Shown here: piece after piece, positions 50,838-58,553 of the stretch
How the letters are laid out: every line of letters begins with the position of its first letter
Position numbering within the stretch: position 1 is the first letter of the stretch
Source of the DNA: Acidilobaceae archaeon
GTDB lineage: Archaea > Thermoproteota > Thermoprotei_A > Sulfolobales > Acidilobaceae
Length of the DNA: 64,000 nucleotides
Direction of reading: 5' to 3'
Assembly: GCA_025058835.1 (NCBI GenBank)
Contig: JANXEI010000001.1
Coordinates: 542,104-606,103 of the forward strand
Made by a program: the position numbers and the translations under genes
Notes under the pieces: model-generated
The model's input: the letters and a program-made list of their open reading frames with translations, nothing else
What the model was told of the DNA's origin: nothing
The model's database searches: none

Positions 50838-52266
50838 ATTCTCTCCACCTTCTGTTGACTAGCTCTACAGTTTCCGGATCGGGCTCCACCTCTTGAGGCC
50901 ATTCCTGTCCGTAGTTCTCTACCTTCATCTTCCTGGTGGCGTCAATGCCCAGCTTGGAGCCGTAGCCGCCTGGCATTGCAGCGTGATCCAGCTCGTCCGT
51001 AACAGCGTAGGGCACAACTAGAACGTCCCTCTGCGGGTCTACGGTCGTGCTGATGGCATAGAACACCTGCCCTATGTCGTGGGGGTTCACGTCATGGTCC
51101 ACGATCACTATGACTTTTACGAGGGAGAAGAGCCCAAGGCCCCACAGGCCCATCATGACTTTCTTTGCATGACCTGGGTACCTCTTCTTTATAGAGACTA
51201 TGGCGATCCCTCCTGTGAACAGCCCCTCTGGCGGCATGTTTACGTCCACCACCTCCGGCATGAACATTTTCATGAAAGGCAAGAAGGCCCTCTCGATTGC
51301 CTTCCCTATCCATGCATCCTCCAGGAGCGGCTTGCCGACCACGGTGAAGTAATATATGGGATCAGAGCGGTAGTATACCCTCTCCAGCCTAAACTGGGGG
51401 AACTTGGCTGGAGGGGTGTAGTAACCTGTGTGGTCTCCGAAAGGTCCCTCATCCACCAGGACCTCTGTGTCCACCTCCCCCACGTAGACCACCTCAGCAT
51501 TTGCAGGCACGAGCAGCCCGTCGAGCTCTACCACCTCCAGCGCAGAGCCCCTGACAACAGAGGCGAAGAGGAGCTTGTCCAGCGGGTATGGCACGGGCAT
51601 GGCCCCGGTGAGCATAGTTCCCGGATCCGAGCCCACCACTATTGCTGCCTTGATCTTTTTTGCCCCCCTCTCCTTGACCTTCCACCATGCCAGGTGACCT
51701 CTCTTGTGGACCTGCCAGTGCATGGCAGCCCTGTTCCCGTCTATCACCTGCACCCTGTAGAGGCCCATGTTGCTGATCCCCTTGTCCGGGTCTCTCGTAA
51801 CGGTTAGGCCATATGTTATGTACCTCCCTGCATCGAGAGGCCACGTCTTTGGGATGGGGGTCCTGTCGAAACCGTTCGCCTCAATGACGTTCTCCTCGAA
51901 GGCACCTCTCCCCACCTTCTTCGGCGTGTATGAGCCTATCTTCAGGACCTCGTAGAGGGTCTGCACCTTCTCCCCCAGCCCCATGGGCGGAGGGGAGCTC
52001 AAGGGCTTGGTGAGCCTCTCGCCTATCTCCTCCAGCCTCTCCACGCCCAGGAGCTTCCTTATGGTCTCAACGCTCCTGAACATGTTGGTTGCCATCCTCC
52101 AGCCGGGGAAGCCCTTCACGTTCTCGAAAAGCAGCGCAGGGCCTCTTGCATACATCACCCTTCTCGCTACCTCAGCCACCTCCAGGTGGGGGTCCACCTG
52201 GGCCTTTACCCTCCTGAGCTCTCCCCAGCTCTCTAGAGCTCGAAGCGCCTCCCGCAAGTCTTTCAA
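50827..52266 (-). CDS. UbiD-family prenyl-FMN decarboxylase
   Basis: A 479-residue UbiD decarboxylase. Motifs include ALLFENVKGFPGWRMATNMF at about 45-64, GLYRVQVIDGNRAAMHWQVH for substrate/cofactor binding near 178-197 and the catalytic acidic segment VDEGPFGDHTGYYTPP at about 278-293. In archaea this family includes anhydromevalonate phosphate decarboxylase of the modified mevalonate route as well as quinone-pathway decarboxylases. It requires prenylated FMN made by a UbiX-type enzyme, which is not in the window. ATG start. Confidence 0.88.
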   Translation of the reverse strand: MKDLREALRALESWGELRRVKAQVDPHLEVAEVARRVMYARGPALLFENVKGFPGWRMATNMFRSVETIRKLLGVERLEEIGERLTKPLSSPPPMGLGEKVQTLYEVLKIGSYTPKKVGRGAFEENVIEANGFDRTPIPKTWPLDAGRYITYGLTVTRDPDKGISNMGLYRVQVIDGNRAAMHWQVHKRGHLAWWKVKERGAKKIKAAIVVGSDPGTMLTGAMPVPYPLDKLLFASVVRGSALEVVELDGLLVPANAEVVYVGEVDTEVLVDEGPFGDHTGYYTPPAKFPQFRLERVYYRSDPIYYFTVVGKPLLEDAWIGKAIERAFLPFMKMFMPEVVDVNMPPEGLFTGGIAIVSIKKRYPGHAKKVMMGLWGLGLFSLVKVIVIVDHDVNPHDIGQVFYAISTTVDPQRDVLVVPYAVTDELDHAAMPGGYGSKLGIDATRKMKVENYGQEWPQEVEPDPETVELVNRRWREYGI

Positions 52267-52296
52267 GATAGTTACCTAGATACTTAGCGAGTAAAG

Positions 52297-52306
52297 AATA
52301 TATTAA
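52297..52306 (+). promoter_or_regulatory. TATA box before the 41-residue ORF
   Basis: AATATATTAA lies about 27 bases upstream of GTG 52329, which predicts a leaderless transcript for that small ORF. The reverse complement is also AT rich and could serve ubiD, 31-40 bases away. Confidence 0.55.
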
Positions 52307-52328
52307 TCCTCTGGTCTATGGCTATGCG

Positions 52329-52454
52329 GTGAGGGGAGTGAGGTCCTGGGTCGCGCTGGTAGTGGCTAGCGCTGCTGCCATAGGGATTATCATTGTAGTG
52401 AGCGCCTTTATATACGGAACTGTGGTGCTCACCGAGATCCTCTTCGGCGGTTGA
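52329..52454 (+). CDS. Putative 41-residue single-helix membrane protein
   Basis: A short ORF of 42 codons (GTG start, TGA 52452-52454) encoding one long hydrophobic helix (WVALVVASAAAIGIIIVVSA followed by FIYGTVVL) with positive charges at the N-terminus. A TATA box sits at the spacing expected for leaderless initiation at this GTG. Unrecognised. It could be a small subunit or regulator acting with the following ORFs. Confidence 0.5.
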   Translation: MRGVRSWVALVVASAAAIGIIIVVSAFIYGTVVLTEILFGG

Positions 52455-52491
52455 AGGAATTAGACAGACTTGAGGACCGGGGGTTCCCCCC

Positions 52492-52725
52492 ATGGAGAGG
52501 GGGAGGAGAGCAGAGACGCTTTTGAGGGCTTCGGCAGTACTTTTCATGCTCCTCCCCCTCTTGACGCTGGCTTCTGCGTACTACTTGATGCAAAAAGAAA
52601 TAAGGATTAGCCCGCAGCCTCCTCCTGTTTACTTTTTACTGCCACCTATTTGCACAGTGAGTAGGGAGCAATCCAGTATAGTTTGGAGCGACTTCGACGA
52701 GCCCAAGCTCCCGTCACCTGGATAA
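52492..52725 (+). CDS. Membrane-anchored secreted ORF, first part of a possibly split gene
   Basis: A 77-residue ORF (ATG with GGGG tract upstream) with an N-terminal membrane helix (AVLFMLLPLLTLASAYYL) followed by an extracytoplasmic proline-rich segment (SPQPPPVYFLLPP) and an acidic tail. It ends at TAA 52723-52725. One sense codon (TTC) later, in the same frame, an ATG opens a further 56 codons, so the two may be a single gene with an in-frame stop. No family recognised. Confidence 0.5.
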   Translation: MERGRRAETLLRASAVLFMLLPLLTLASAYYLMQKEIRISPQPPPVYFLLPPICTVSREQSSIVWSDFDEPKLPSPG

Positions 52726-52728
52726 TTC

Positions 52729-52899
52729 ATGTTTGGGGGACCTGGAGCAGAGAGCGGCTACGGGGGGCCTGCTGCCTCTACCCATAACGATAAGCGGAGG
52801 GAGACTAGGATCCGGCTGAGCCTTGACTCCAAGAGCTACGTAACGATCACTGCCTCAGGCCCCTCGCCGCTCACGCTAAGGCTCCTCCTAGAGCTATGA
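52729..52899 (+). pseudogene. Downstream in-frame half of the preceding ORF (or separate 56-aa ORF)
   Basis: 56 codons from ATG 52729 to TGA 52897-52899, in the same frame as the preceding ORF and separated from it by TAA-TTC. The peptide begins with a Gly-rich linker (FGGPGAESGYGGP) and ends in a segment of alternating hydrophobic residues (TRIRLSLDSKSYVTITASG). It has no hydrophobic start of its own and no visible Shine-Dalgarno tract, which favours its being the severed C-terminal domain of one secreted protein. Readthrough or a reinitiating pair are alternatives. Confidence 0.4.
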
Positions 52900-52980
52900 G
52901 CTGGCGTAGCAGAACCTAGAGGAGGTTGCTTATACTATCCGCTAGAGCTGAAACTCGTTCCATAATTGAACAACTGTACT

Positions 52981-52990
52981 AATATTTAAG
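52981..52990 (+). promoter_or_regulatory. TATA box and upstream near-palindrome for the ABC importer
   Basis: AATATTTAAG lies 31-40 bases before the ATG of the substrate-binding gene. Just upstream, GTTCCATAATTGAAC at 52957-52971 is a near-palindrome (12 of 15 positions symmetric), followed by ACAACTGT, an octamer also found at the promoter of the HTH/substrate-binding-like regulator (20157-20164). Confidence 0.5.
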
Positions 52991-53020
52991 TAAAGCTAAG
53001 GCTGAGCTATTGGTGTCTAG

Positions 53021-53947
53021 ATGAGGAGAGTAGCCCTCGTAGGCCTCGTAATAGTGCTGGCGCTCATAGCCCTCCTCCTCCTGCCTGGCAGGGAAGAGGA
53101 GCAGCAGGCCGTTAGGATAGGCGTCGTGCCTACCCTGGACGCGCTCCCCTTCTTCATAGCAGAGGCCGAGGGGCTCTTCGAGAAGCACGGCATAAAGGCT
53201 AACGTGACGGTCTATGCCTCCGCAAGGGACATGGACGTGGCCTTCCAGGCAGGGCTAGTGGACGTCGGGATCTACGACATGATACGCATAGGCATTAGCG
53301 TGGACAAGGGAGCTAACATCAAGGTCGCAGGCCTCCTCCTGGGCGAGCTGCCCGAGGACGGGGTCTTCGCCATGGTCGCCCCTCCTGGCTCTACGGGGAA
53401 GCCTAAGACGATCGCCATCTCCAGGAACACAATAGTGGAGTTCGTCTCCTCTCAGCTCATTCCAGCCCTGGGACTCAAGCCAGGGGAGTTCGAGCTGGTA
53501 GATGTGCCGCCCATTACCACCAGGTTCGAGCTAGTCATGGGGGGCAAGGTAGATGCTGCCATTTTGCCAGACCCCTGGTGGAGATTGGCAGTAGAGAGAG
53601 GCGCGAGGGTGGTGATAGATGACTCCATGCTAGGTAAGTCGATCAGCGTGACCGTAATAGGGGTGAAGGGAGAGCTAGCTACCCCCGAGCTCGCGAGGAA
53701 GATCAGGGCAGCGCTGAACGAGGCGTTGGAGCTCTACAGGAAAGATCCGGGGAAGTACAGAGGGCTCATAGAGCAGAAGATCTTCGTGCCTGAGGAGCTG
53801 AAGGGCAAGTGGTTGCCGTCCTGGAAGGGCTCCATAAAAGACTACCCGAGGGACAACTTCGAGCTGGTCTCTGCCTGGCTCCTGGAGAAGGGGCTAGTAT
53901 CTAAGCCTTTGAAGTACGAGGACACTGTAATGGTGCTAGATAGGTGA
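53021..53947 (+). CDS. NMT1/SsuA-like ABC substrate-binding protein
   Basis: A 308-residue lipoprotein-like or anchored binding protein with an N-terminal hydrophobic helix (residues 4-22, no lipobox cysteine seen). The fold matches the NMT1/nitrate/sulfonate group: VRIGVVPTLDALPFFIAEAE at about 32-51, then AFQAGLVDVGIYD and VDAAILPDPWW, the last with paired tryptophans near the ligand site. Substrates of this group include sulfonates, nitrate, thiamine precursors and cyanate; none can be assigned. First gene of a three-gene importer operon. Confidence 0.86.
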   Translation: MRRVALVGLVIVLALIALLLLPGREEEQQAVRIGVVPTLDALPFFIAEAEGLFEKHGIKANVTVYASARDMDVAFQAGLVDVGIYDMIRIGISVDKGANIKVAGLLLGELPEDGVFAMVAPPGSTGKPKTIAISRNTIVEFVSSQLIPALGLKPGEFELVDVPPITTRFELVMGGKVDAAILPDPWWRLAVERGARVVIDDSMLGKSISVTVIGVKGELATPELARKIRAALNEALELYRKDPGKYRGLIEQKIFVPEELKGKWLPSWKGSIKDYPRDNFELVSAWLLEKGLVSKPLKYEDTVMVLDR

Positions 53948-54636
53948 GGCTGGAGCTAAGGGAGATCGCTTTCAGCTTCGGAGATCTCAAGGTTTTCGAC
54001 CATCTCAACGCTTCCTTTAACGGGGGTAATCTGAACATACTGATTGGGCCTAACGGAGTGGGGAAGAGCACGTTGCTCAAAATAATTGCTGGGATCCTAA
54101 AGCCTAGCAGGGGGGAGGTGTTCTTGGACGGAGCTCCGCCGGCAAGGGGCGAAATATCTTACCTCCCCCAGGACAACGAGCTCCTCCCGTGGTTTACGGT
54201 GAGGGAAAACGTGGAGCTCCCGCTGAAGATCAGGGGGATTAGCTCGGCGGAGGGCAGGAAGAGGGCGGAGCAGGCAATGGAGCTCACGGGAGTGCTTCAG
54301 CTAGCAGATAGGTACCCAAGGAGGCTCTCGGGGGGAGAGAGGAAGAGAGCCGCTATAGCCAGAGCCCTCGTGGCAGAGGCAAAGGTCCTCCTCCTCGACG
54401 AGCCCACAGCAAATGTGGACCCGGCAGGGAAGGAGGACATATGGAGACTGCTGAAGGGGGTAGCTAAGGAGAGGATCACGATTGCCGTCACCCACGACAT
54501 AGCTGAGGCCCTGCTCGTGGGGGACTTCATATATGTGCTCTCTGGCAGACCTGCGAGGATAGCCGAGGTGACAGAGGGGGGCGAGAGGGCATGGGAAAGG
54601 CTAAGGAGTATAGTGGAGCTCTACTACCGCCGCTGA
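53944..54636 (+). CDS. ABC transporter ATPase of the SsuB/TauB/ThiZ type
   Basis: A 230-residue ATPase with Walker A GPNGVGKST at about residues 36-44, Q-loop YLPQDNELLPWFTVREN near 74, the ABC signature LSGGERKRAAIARAL at about 122-136, Walker B VLLLDEPTANVD at about 142-153 and H-loop VTHD near 179. GTG start overlapping the binding-protein stop by four bases; the 3' end overlaps the permease by 46 bases. Confidence 0.92.
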   Translation: MRLELREIAFSFGDLKVFDHLNASFNGGNLNILIGPNGVGKSTLLKIIAGILKPSRGEVFLDGAPPARGEISYLPQDNELLPWFTVRENVELPLKIRGISSAEGRKRAEQAMELTGVLQLADRYPRRLSGGERKRAAIARALVAEAKVLLLDEPTANVDPAGKEDIWRLLKGVAKERITIAVTHDIAEALLVGDFIYVLSGRPARIAEVTEGGERAWERLRSIVELYYRR

Positions 54637-55367
54637 GGGCCCTCTATTTCCTCGCGGCCCTCCTGCTCCTGGTGGTCCTCTGGGAGGCAGCCGCTTCCCT
54701 TTACCAGAGGCCCTACCTGCCCCACGTATGGGAGATCGGAGAGAGGCTCTGGCGGGAGCTCTCAGCGGGGGAGCTGGTAGGGGACCTCCAGCTCTCCCTG
54801 CGCAGGATAGCGCTCTCCCTTCTCATATCTTCTCTTACTGGCATCACGTTCGGGCTCCTAGCAGCCAGGAGTAGCTACGGCAGCAGGCTCCTCAGGCCAA
54901 TAATACTAGCCACCTATCCCATGCCCCACATAACGTTGATCCCAATACTGCTCTGGCTCCTCGGCGTGGAGGGGAGCAAGATAGCCGTCATCTCCCTCAT
55001 AACCTTCTACCCCATAGCGCTCTCTACCATGGAGTGGGCGCTCAGGACGCCGAGGGAGTACGAGCAGCTGATAGAGACCATGGGCGGCAATGCCTGGCAC
55101 AAGACCGTGTACGTGGTGATCCCCTCTATCTTGCCCGGCGTCCTCACGGGCCTCAGGCTGGCAGTGAGCACAGCCTTCGCGGTGGTGTTCGTGGCTGAGA
55201 GCTTCGTGCTCACGGGAGGGGTCGGGGCGTTCATAGAGGAGAGTTGGCAGAGGTTCGACTACGCGGGCGTTTACGCTGGAATGATAGCCCTCTCTGCTGC
55301 CGGCATGATCTCGTATGCTGCTATATGGCTGCTGGAGAAGAGGTACAGGGAGAAGATAGGGTACTAG
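54591..55367 (+). CDS. ABC transporter permease of the SsuC/TauC/ThiX type
   Basis: A 258-residue permease with about six membrane helices and the EAA-like loop EYEQLIETMGGNAWHKTVYVV at about residues 154-174, read here as EYEQLIETMGG followed by AWHKTVYVVIP. ATG at 54591 gives a 46-base overlap with the ATPase; later starts are possible. The stop overlaps the convergent archease gene by four bases. It forms the membrane channel of the importer encoded by this operon. Confidence 0.9.
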   Translation: MGKAKEYSGALLPPLRALYFLAALLLLVVLWEAAASLYQRPYLPHVWEIGERLWRELSAGELVGDLQLSLRRIALSLLISSLTGITFGLLAARSSYGSRLLRPIILATYPMPHITLIPILLWLLGVEGSKIAVISLITFYPIALSTMEWALRTPREYEQLIETMGGNAWHKTVYVVIPSILPGVLTGLRLAVSTAFAVVFVAESFVLTGGVGAFIEESWQRFDYAGVYAGMIALSAAGMISYAAIWLLEKRYREKIGY

Positions 55368-55810
55368 ATGTCCACCACGAACCTGAGGGTCCAGCAGCCC
55401 CCCTCCTCCTTCATGCTCATCTGGGCATAGGTCATGGCCTTGACCACCGTCCTGCTCTCGTGCCTCTCAGCATCGAAAACTTCTCCTGCTGCCTCTGCCT
55501 TCAGCTTTGCGTAGTCCTGACCTATTTCTACGCGGTGCACCTTGAAAGAGCTGAAGACGAGCCTCCTCGTGTCTGTGAGCACTATGAGCTCCTCTATCCA
55601 GCGATATAGGAGGCCTGGTAGATCTATGGACTCAACCTCTATCTCTACTTTCTCCACTTGCTTTACTCTTGCCACGTCTGTCATGACCTCATAGGTCGCG
55701 AGGGCAGCGTTCTCTAAGGCCTCTGCCAGGCTCCTCCCCCTAGCCTCTATGAGTACATCTGCAGTGTGCTCCAGGTGAGCAAAGCCCCTACACTCTGCTC
55801 CAGCTTCCAT
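55364..55810 (-). CDS. Archease
   Basis: A 148-residue archease, which activates the RtcB RNA ligase and is required for tRNA splicing ligation. The signature HTADVLIEARGRSLAEALEN at about 14-33 and the C-terminal AEAAGEVFDAERHESRTVVKAMTY at about 107-130 (given as GEVFDAERHE and VVKAMTY) match the family. ATG start. RtcB itself is not in the window. Confidence 0.92.
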   Translation of the reverse strand: MEAGAECRGFAHLEHTADVLIEARGRSLAEALENAALATYEVMTDVARVKQVEKVEIEVESIDLPGLLYRWIEELIVLTDTRRLVFSSFKVHRVEIGQDYAKLKAEAAGEVFDAERHESRTVVKAMTYAQMSMKEEGGCWTLRFVVDI

Positions 55811-55848
55811 GCTCTTTACCCTCCTCTGCCTCCTACTCGGGAGAGTAC

Positions 55849-56532
55849 TTGAGCATATCAGATAGGGCAGATGGGGCGAAGGTGTTCGAGCTGCTTGCCT
55901 CCGAGCTCAAGGGGGAGGAGAGCCCTGACAACTATGTCGTGCTATTTGCAAATGAGAGGGGGGGAGCTTTTGCAGTGCTGGTAAGCATCGTTCTGAGCCA
56001 GAACACTAACGACAAGAACTCGATCAGGGCATTCGAGGCCCTCAGCGAGAAAGTGGGCGTAGATCTCCACAGCGTGCTCCGTGCCAGCGAGGAGCAGATA
56101 GGAGAGGCGATCAGGAGGGCAGGCCTCTGGCCGCAAAAGGCCAGAGCCATCAAGGCTCTGGCGGAGCTCGTTGCAAGCAAGGGAGGGGAGGCTTGGCTAG
56201 AGAGGGAGGAGGTTGGGAGGCTAAGGGAGGAACTGCTCAAGGTGAGGGGGGTAGGGGAGAAGACCGTAGACGTGTTCCTGTCCTTCTACCGAGGGGCGCC
56301 GGTCTTTGCAGTGGACACTCACGCTAAGAGGGTAGCGAGGAGGTGGGGGCTGGCTAGAGGTAACAGCTACTCCGAGATCTCGAGAGCCCTCCTCTCCTTT
56401 TTCGGGCCAGAGCTGGCTGAGAGAGCACATAGGCTCATCATAGCCCTGGGGAGGAAGTATTGTAGGGCCAGGGCGCCGAGGTGTGCAGAATGTCCTCTGG
56501 CGAGCTTGTGCCCCAGCTCCTCAAGGCGCTAG
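55849..56532 (+). CDS. nth: Endonuclease III (Nth)
   Basis: A 227-residue DNA glycosylase/AP lyase for oxidised pyrimidines. The helix-hairpin-helix LLKVRGVGEKTVDVFLSF at about 130-147 carries the catalytic lysine, VFAVDTHAKRVARR at about 152-165 the catalytic aspartate, and the [4Fe-4S] ligands C-x6-C-x2-C-x5-C lie at about 206-222. TTG start. Its 3' end overlaps the next gene by about 43 bases, so the Fe-S segment is encoded in the overlap. Confidence 0.92.
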   Translation: MSISDRADGAKVFELLASELKGEESPDNYVVLFANERGGAFAVLVSIVLSQNTNDKNSIRAFEALSEKVGVDLHSVLRASEEQIGEAIRRAGLWPQKARAIKALAELVASKGGEAWLEREEVGRLREELLKVRGVGEKTVDVFLSFYRGAPVFAVDTHAKRVARRWGLARGNSYSEISRALLSFFGPELAERAHRLIIALGRKYCRARAPRCAECPLASLCPSSSRR

Positions 56533-57029
56533 CTGTAGCAAAGCCCCAGCGGGAGGGCTGGCTGCTGGAGGAGCTCTACGACCTCCTAGCTCCCATGGAC
56601 GAGAGCGCAAAGGTGGAGAGGAGCGAGTTTCACGACGTGCTCCTTGTCCTCTCGGAGAGGCTTCAACCCAGCGAGATATGCAGGGCGGCGCAGCGCATGG
56701 AGTTCTCTTTCATGTCCAGGCTCGTGCCGGCCATGCGAGTAGTTAAGGCAGCAGGGAGGGCAGAGCTCCTCTCGGCCCTCCAGGCCCTCGTGCCGAGCGG
56801 CAAGAGGTTGGGGCTGATGGTAAGCCTCCGGGGGAGGGGGAAGGAGCTGGTGAGGGTGGGGGAGCTAGCTGAATATCTCAAGGCCCGCCAGAACTCCCTC
56901 TCGAGGCAGAGCAGGGAGGTCGTTGTAGTGGAGAGCGTGGGAGATCTCTTCGTCCTCTCCTACGGTATTACGCTCCGATGTGGGCTGGGCTGCACTCTCG
57001 TGGTTCCGCTAGAGCCTTACACTTTTTAA
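56490..57029 (+). CDS. THUMP-like RNA-binding protein, tentative
   Basis: About 179 residues from ATG 56490. The C-terminal third (MVSLRGRGKELVRVGELAEY and REVVVVESVGDLFVLSYG) resembles the second half of a THUMP domain, as in archaeal COG1818/Tan1-like proteins that help modify tRNA; the N-terminal half is helical and unrecognised. The assignment is weak. The gene starts inside the nth 3' end, shifting frame, and no other signal separates them, so co-translation is likely. Confidence 0.5.
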   Translation: MSSGELVPQLLKALAVAKPQREGWLLEELYDLLAPMDESAKVERSEFHDVLLVLSERLQPSEICRAAQRMEFSFMSRLVPAMRVVKAAGRAELLSALQALVPSGKRLGLMVSLRGRGKELVRVGELAEYLKARQNSLSRQSREVVVVESVGDLFVLSYGITLRCGLGCTLVVPLEPYTF

Positions 57030-57045
57030 CACTAACTTTCGATCA

Positions 57046-57055
57046 ACTATAAAAC
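57046..57055 (+). promoter_or_regulatory. TATA box and flanking inverted hexamer before cdc6
   Basis: ACTATAAAAC lies about 27 bases before GTG 57078, fitting a leaderless start. CTTTCG at 57036-57041 and its complement CGAAAG at 57073-57078 flank the box, the second arm touching the start codon; this could be an autoregulatory site. Confidence 0.5.
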
Positions 57056-57077
57056 TGAGATACGGGGTGGAACGAAA

Positions 57078-58298
57078 GTGAGGATCTTCAGGGACAGGAC
57101 CGTTTTTGACGAGAGCTATAGGCCCAAGAAGCTGTTGGTGAGGAACGAGGAGGCCTCAGCGCTGATTGCCCGCTACAGGTCGAGGCTTGCAGATATGGCC
57201 GGCTTCACCGATGTATCCCTGATCTATGGCTCAATTGGCAGGGTGGGCATCGGGAAGACTACTGTGGCATGGCATGTGGGGAAGAGCATGGAGGAGATAG
57301 CAAGGGCTAGCGGGAGCGTGCTGAAGTACGTTTACCTGAACGTCTTCGGCGCGCCGAGCCTTCACCAGATACTGTCCATGATAGCCGACCAGCTTGACCT
57401 CGGGGTCAGCGTTAGGGGGAGCTCGGCCCTCGAGGCCCTCAAGTTCATAGTGGATTACCTGTATAGGAGGGACACCTACCTCCTAGTTACTCTGGACGAG
57501 TTCCAGAGCCTCCTGCTCTCGAGCAAGATCTCTGAGGACGACCTCTACACCTTGCTAAGGGTTTACGAGGAGATCCCCTCTAAGGACGGGATCAACAGGA
57601 TAAGTTTCCTCCTCGTGGCTAACGACCACAGAGTTATGGCTTACATGAGGGAGAGGATCCCGCAGGTGGAGAGCCAGGTAAGCTTCCGGCTCCACCTCAA
57701 GGCCTATAGCAGCAGGGAGCTGGAGACAATTTTGAGGCAGAGGGCGGAAGAGGGGCTGGAGGCAGGGGTCTGGGACGAGAGGCTGCTGGAGCTCATATCT
57801 GAATACTTCGGCGACGACAAGGGCGGAGACGGGAGCGCCAGGAAGGCCATAATCACCCTCAGGAGCGCGGCGGAGCTGGCAGAGGTGCAGGGGGCCCACA
57901 GGATAGAGGAGCAGCACGTGAGGAGGGCCATCTCAGAGAGCGCTCTCGCCTACATGCCGTTGGAGGAGCTGAGGAGCCTCTCCCTTCACGAGCTCTTCAT
58001 CCTCCTTGCCCTCGCTGAAGTAGGCATGGAGAAGGGGGACTGGAGCACCACGGGGGAGCTGAAGGAGAAGTACGACGAGGTATGCCACAGGTTCGGCCAG
58101 TCTCCGAGGGCCCACACGCAGTTCCACAGCTACCTTAGGGAGCTGAGCACCCTCGGCCTCATAGAGCTCAGGCTCTCTAGCAAGGGCATGAGGGGGAGGA
58201 CCAGCCTCATGAGGCTCCCGCCAGAGATACCGCTGGACAGGATGAAGGAGGTGTTGGAGTCCCTCATCAAAGAGAAGGGAGAGGGGGAGTGGAGCTAG
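57078..58298 (+). CDS. cdc6: Orc1/Cdc6-type initiator ATPase
   Basis: A 406-residue AAA+ origin-binding/initiator protein. The Walker A segment is GSIGRVGIGKTT at residues 51-62, Walker B LLVTLDEFQSL at about 135-145, followed by sensor regions and a C-terminal winged helix (LHELFILLALAEVG, then TQFHSYLRELSTLGLIELRL at about 347-366). It loads MCM or acts at an origin. Archaeal genomes often carry two or three paralogues; which this is cannot be told. Upstream is only about 48 bases long with no ORB-type array, so no origin is visible beside it. GTG start. Confidence 0.88.
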   Translation: MRIFRDRTVFDESYRPKKLLVRNEEASALIARYRSRLADMAGFTDVSLIYGSIGRVGIGKTTVAWHVGKSMEEIARASGSVLKYVYLNVFGAPSLHQILSMIADQLDLGVSVRGSSALEALKFIVDYLYRRDTYLLVTLDEFQSLLLSSKISEDDLYTLLRVYEEIPSKDGINRISFLLVANDHRVMAYMRERIPQVESQVSFRLHLKAYSSRELETILRQRAEEGLEAGVWDERLLELISEYFGDDKGGDGSARKAIITLRSAAELAEVQGAHRIEEQHVRRAISESALAYMPLEELRSLSLHELFILLALAEVGMEKGDWSTTGELKEKYDEVCHRFGQSPRAHTQFHSYLRELSTLGLIELRLSSKGMRGRTSLMRLPPEIPLDRMKEVLESLIKEKGEGEWS

Positions 58299-58552
58299 AG
58301 GAGATCTGCGCTGGCAAAGGTAGGGTTAAGGTGCTGAAGCTGTTGCTAAAGGAGGGACACGCTACGGTAACGAGGCTGGCGAGGGAGACGGGGCTGAACC
58401 ATGCCAGGCTTCTAGAGCACTTGAGGGCGCTCGAAAAGATGGGCCTTGTGGAGGAGAGGAGATATGGCAGGATAAGGCTATACGAGATAAAGTACAAGGA
58501 CCCCCGCGTGGGAGCCCTCAAGGAAGCCTTCGAAGTGCTGGAGAGGCTGTGA
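58289..58552 (+). CDS. Small winged helix-turn-helix protein
   Basis: An 87-residue wHTH protein: HATVTRLARETGLNHARLLEHL (about 23-44) is the HTH, followed by the wing EERRYGRIRLYEI. It looks like an ArsR/MarR-sized archaeal transcription factor. GTG start overlapping the Cdc6 stop by ten bases, so it is co-expressed with the initiator; it may regulate it. No DNA-binding site can be assigned. Confidence 0.72.
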   Translation: MELEEICAGKGRVKVLKLLLKEGHATVTRLARETGLNHARLLEHLRALEKMGLVEERRYGRIRLYEIKYKDPRVGALKEAFEVLERL

Positions 58553-58553
58553 C

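Noticed and set aside
52470..52495. GGGGGTTCCCCCC stretch as a terminator hairpin
   Set aside because: The loop would be only two bases and there is no T tract; it sits directly at the start codon of the next ORF.
56990..57080. Replication origin next to cdc6
   Set aside because: Only about 48 bases of intergenic DNA, no ORB-type repeats and no AT-rich unwinding stretch were seen.
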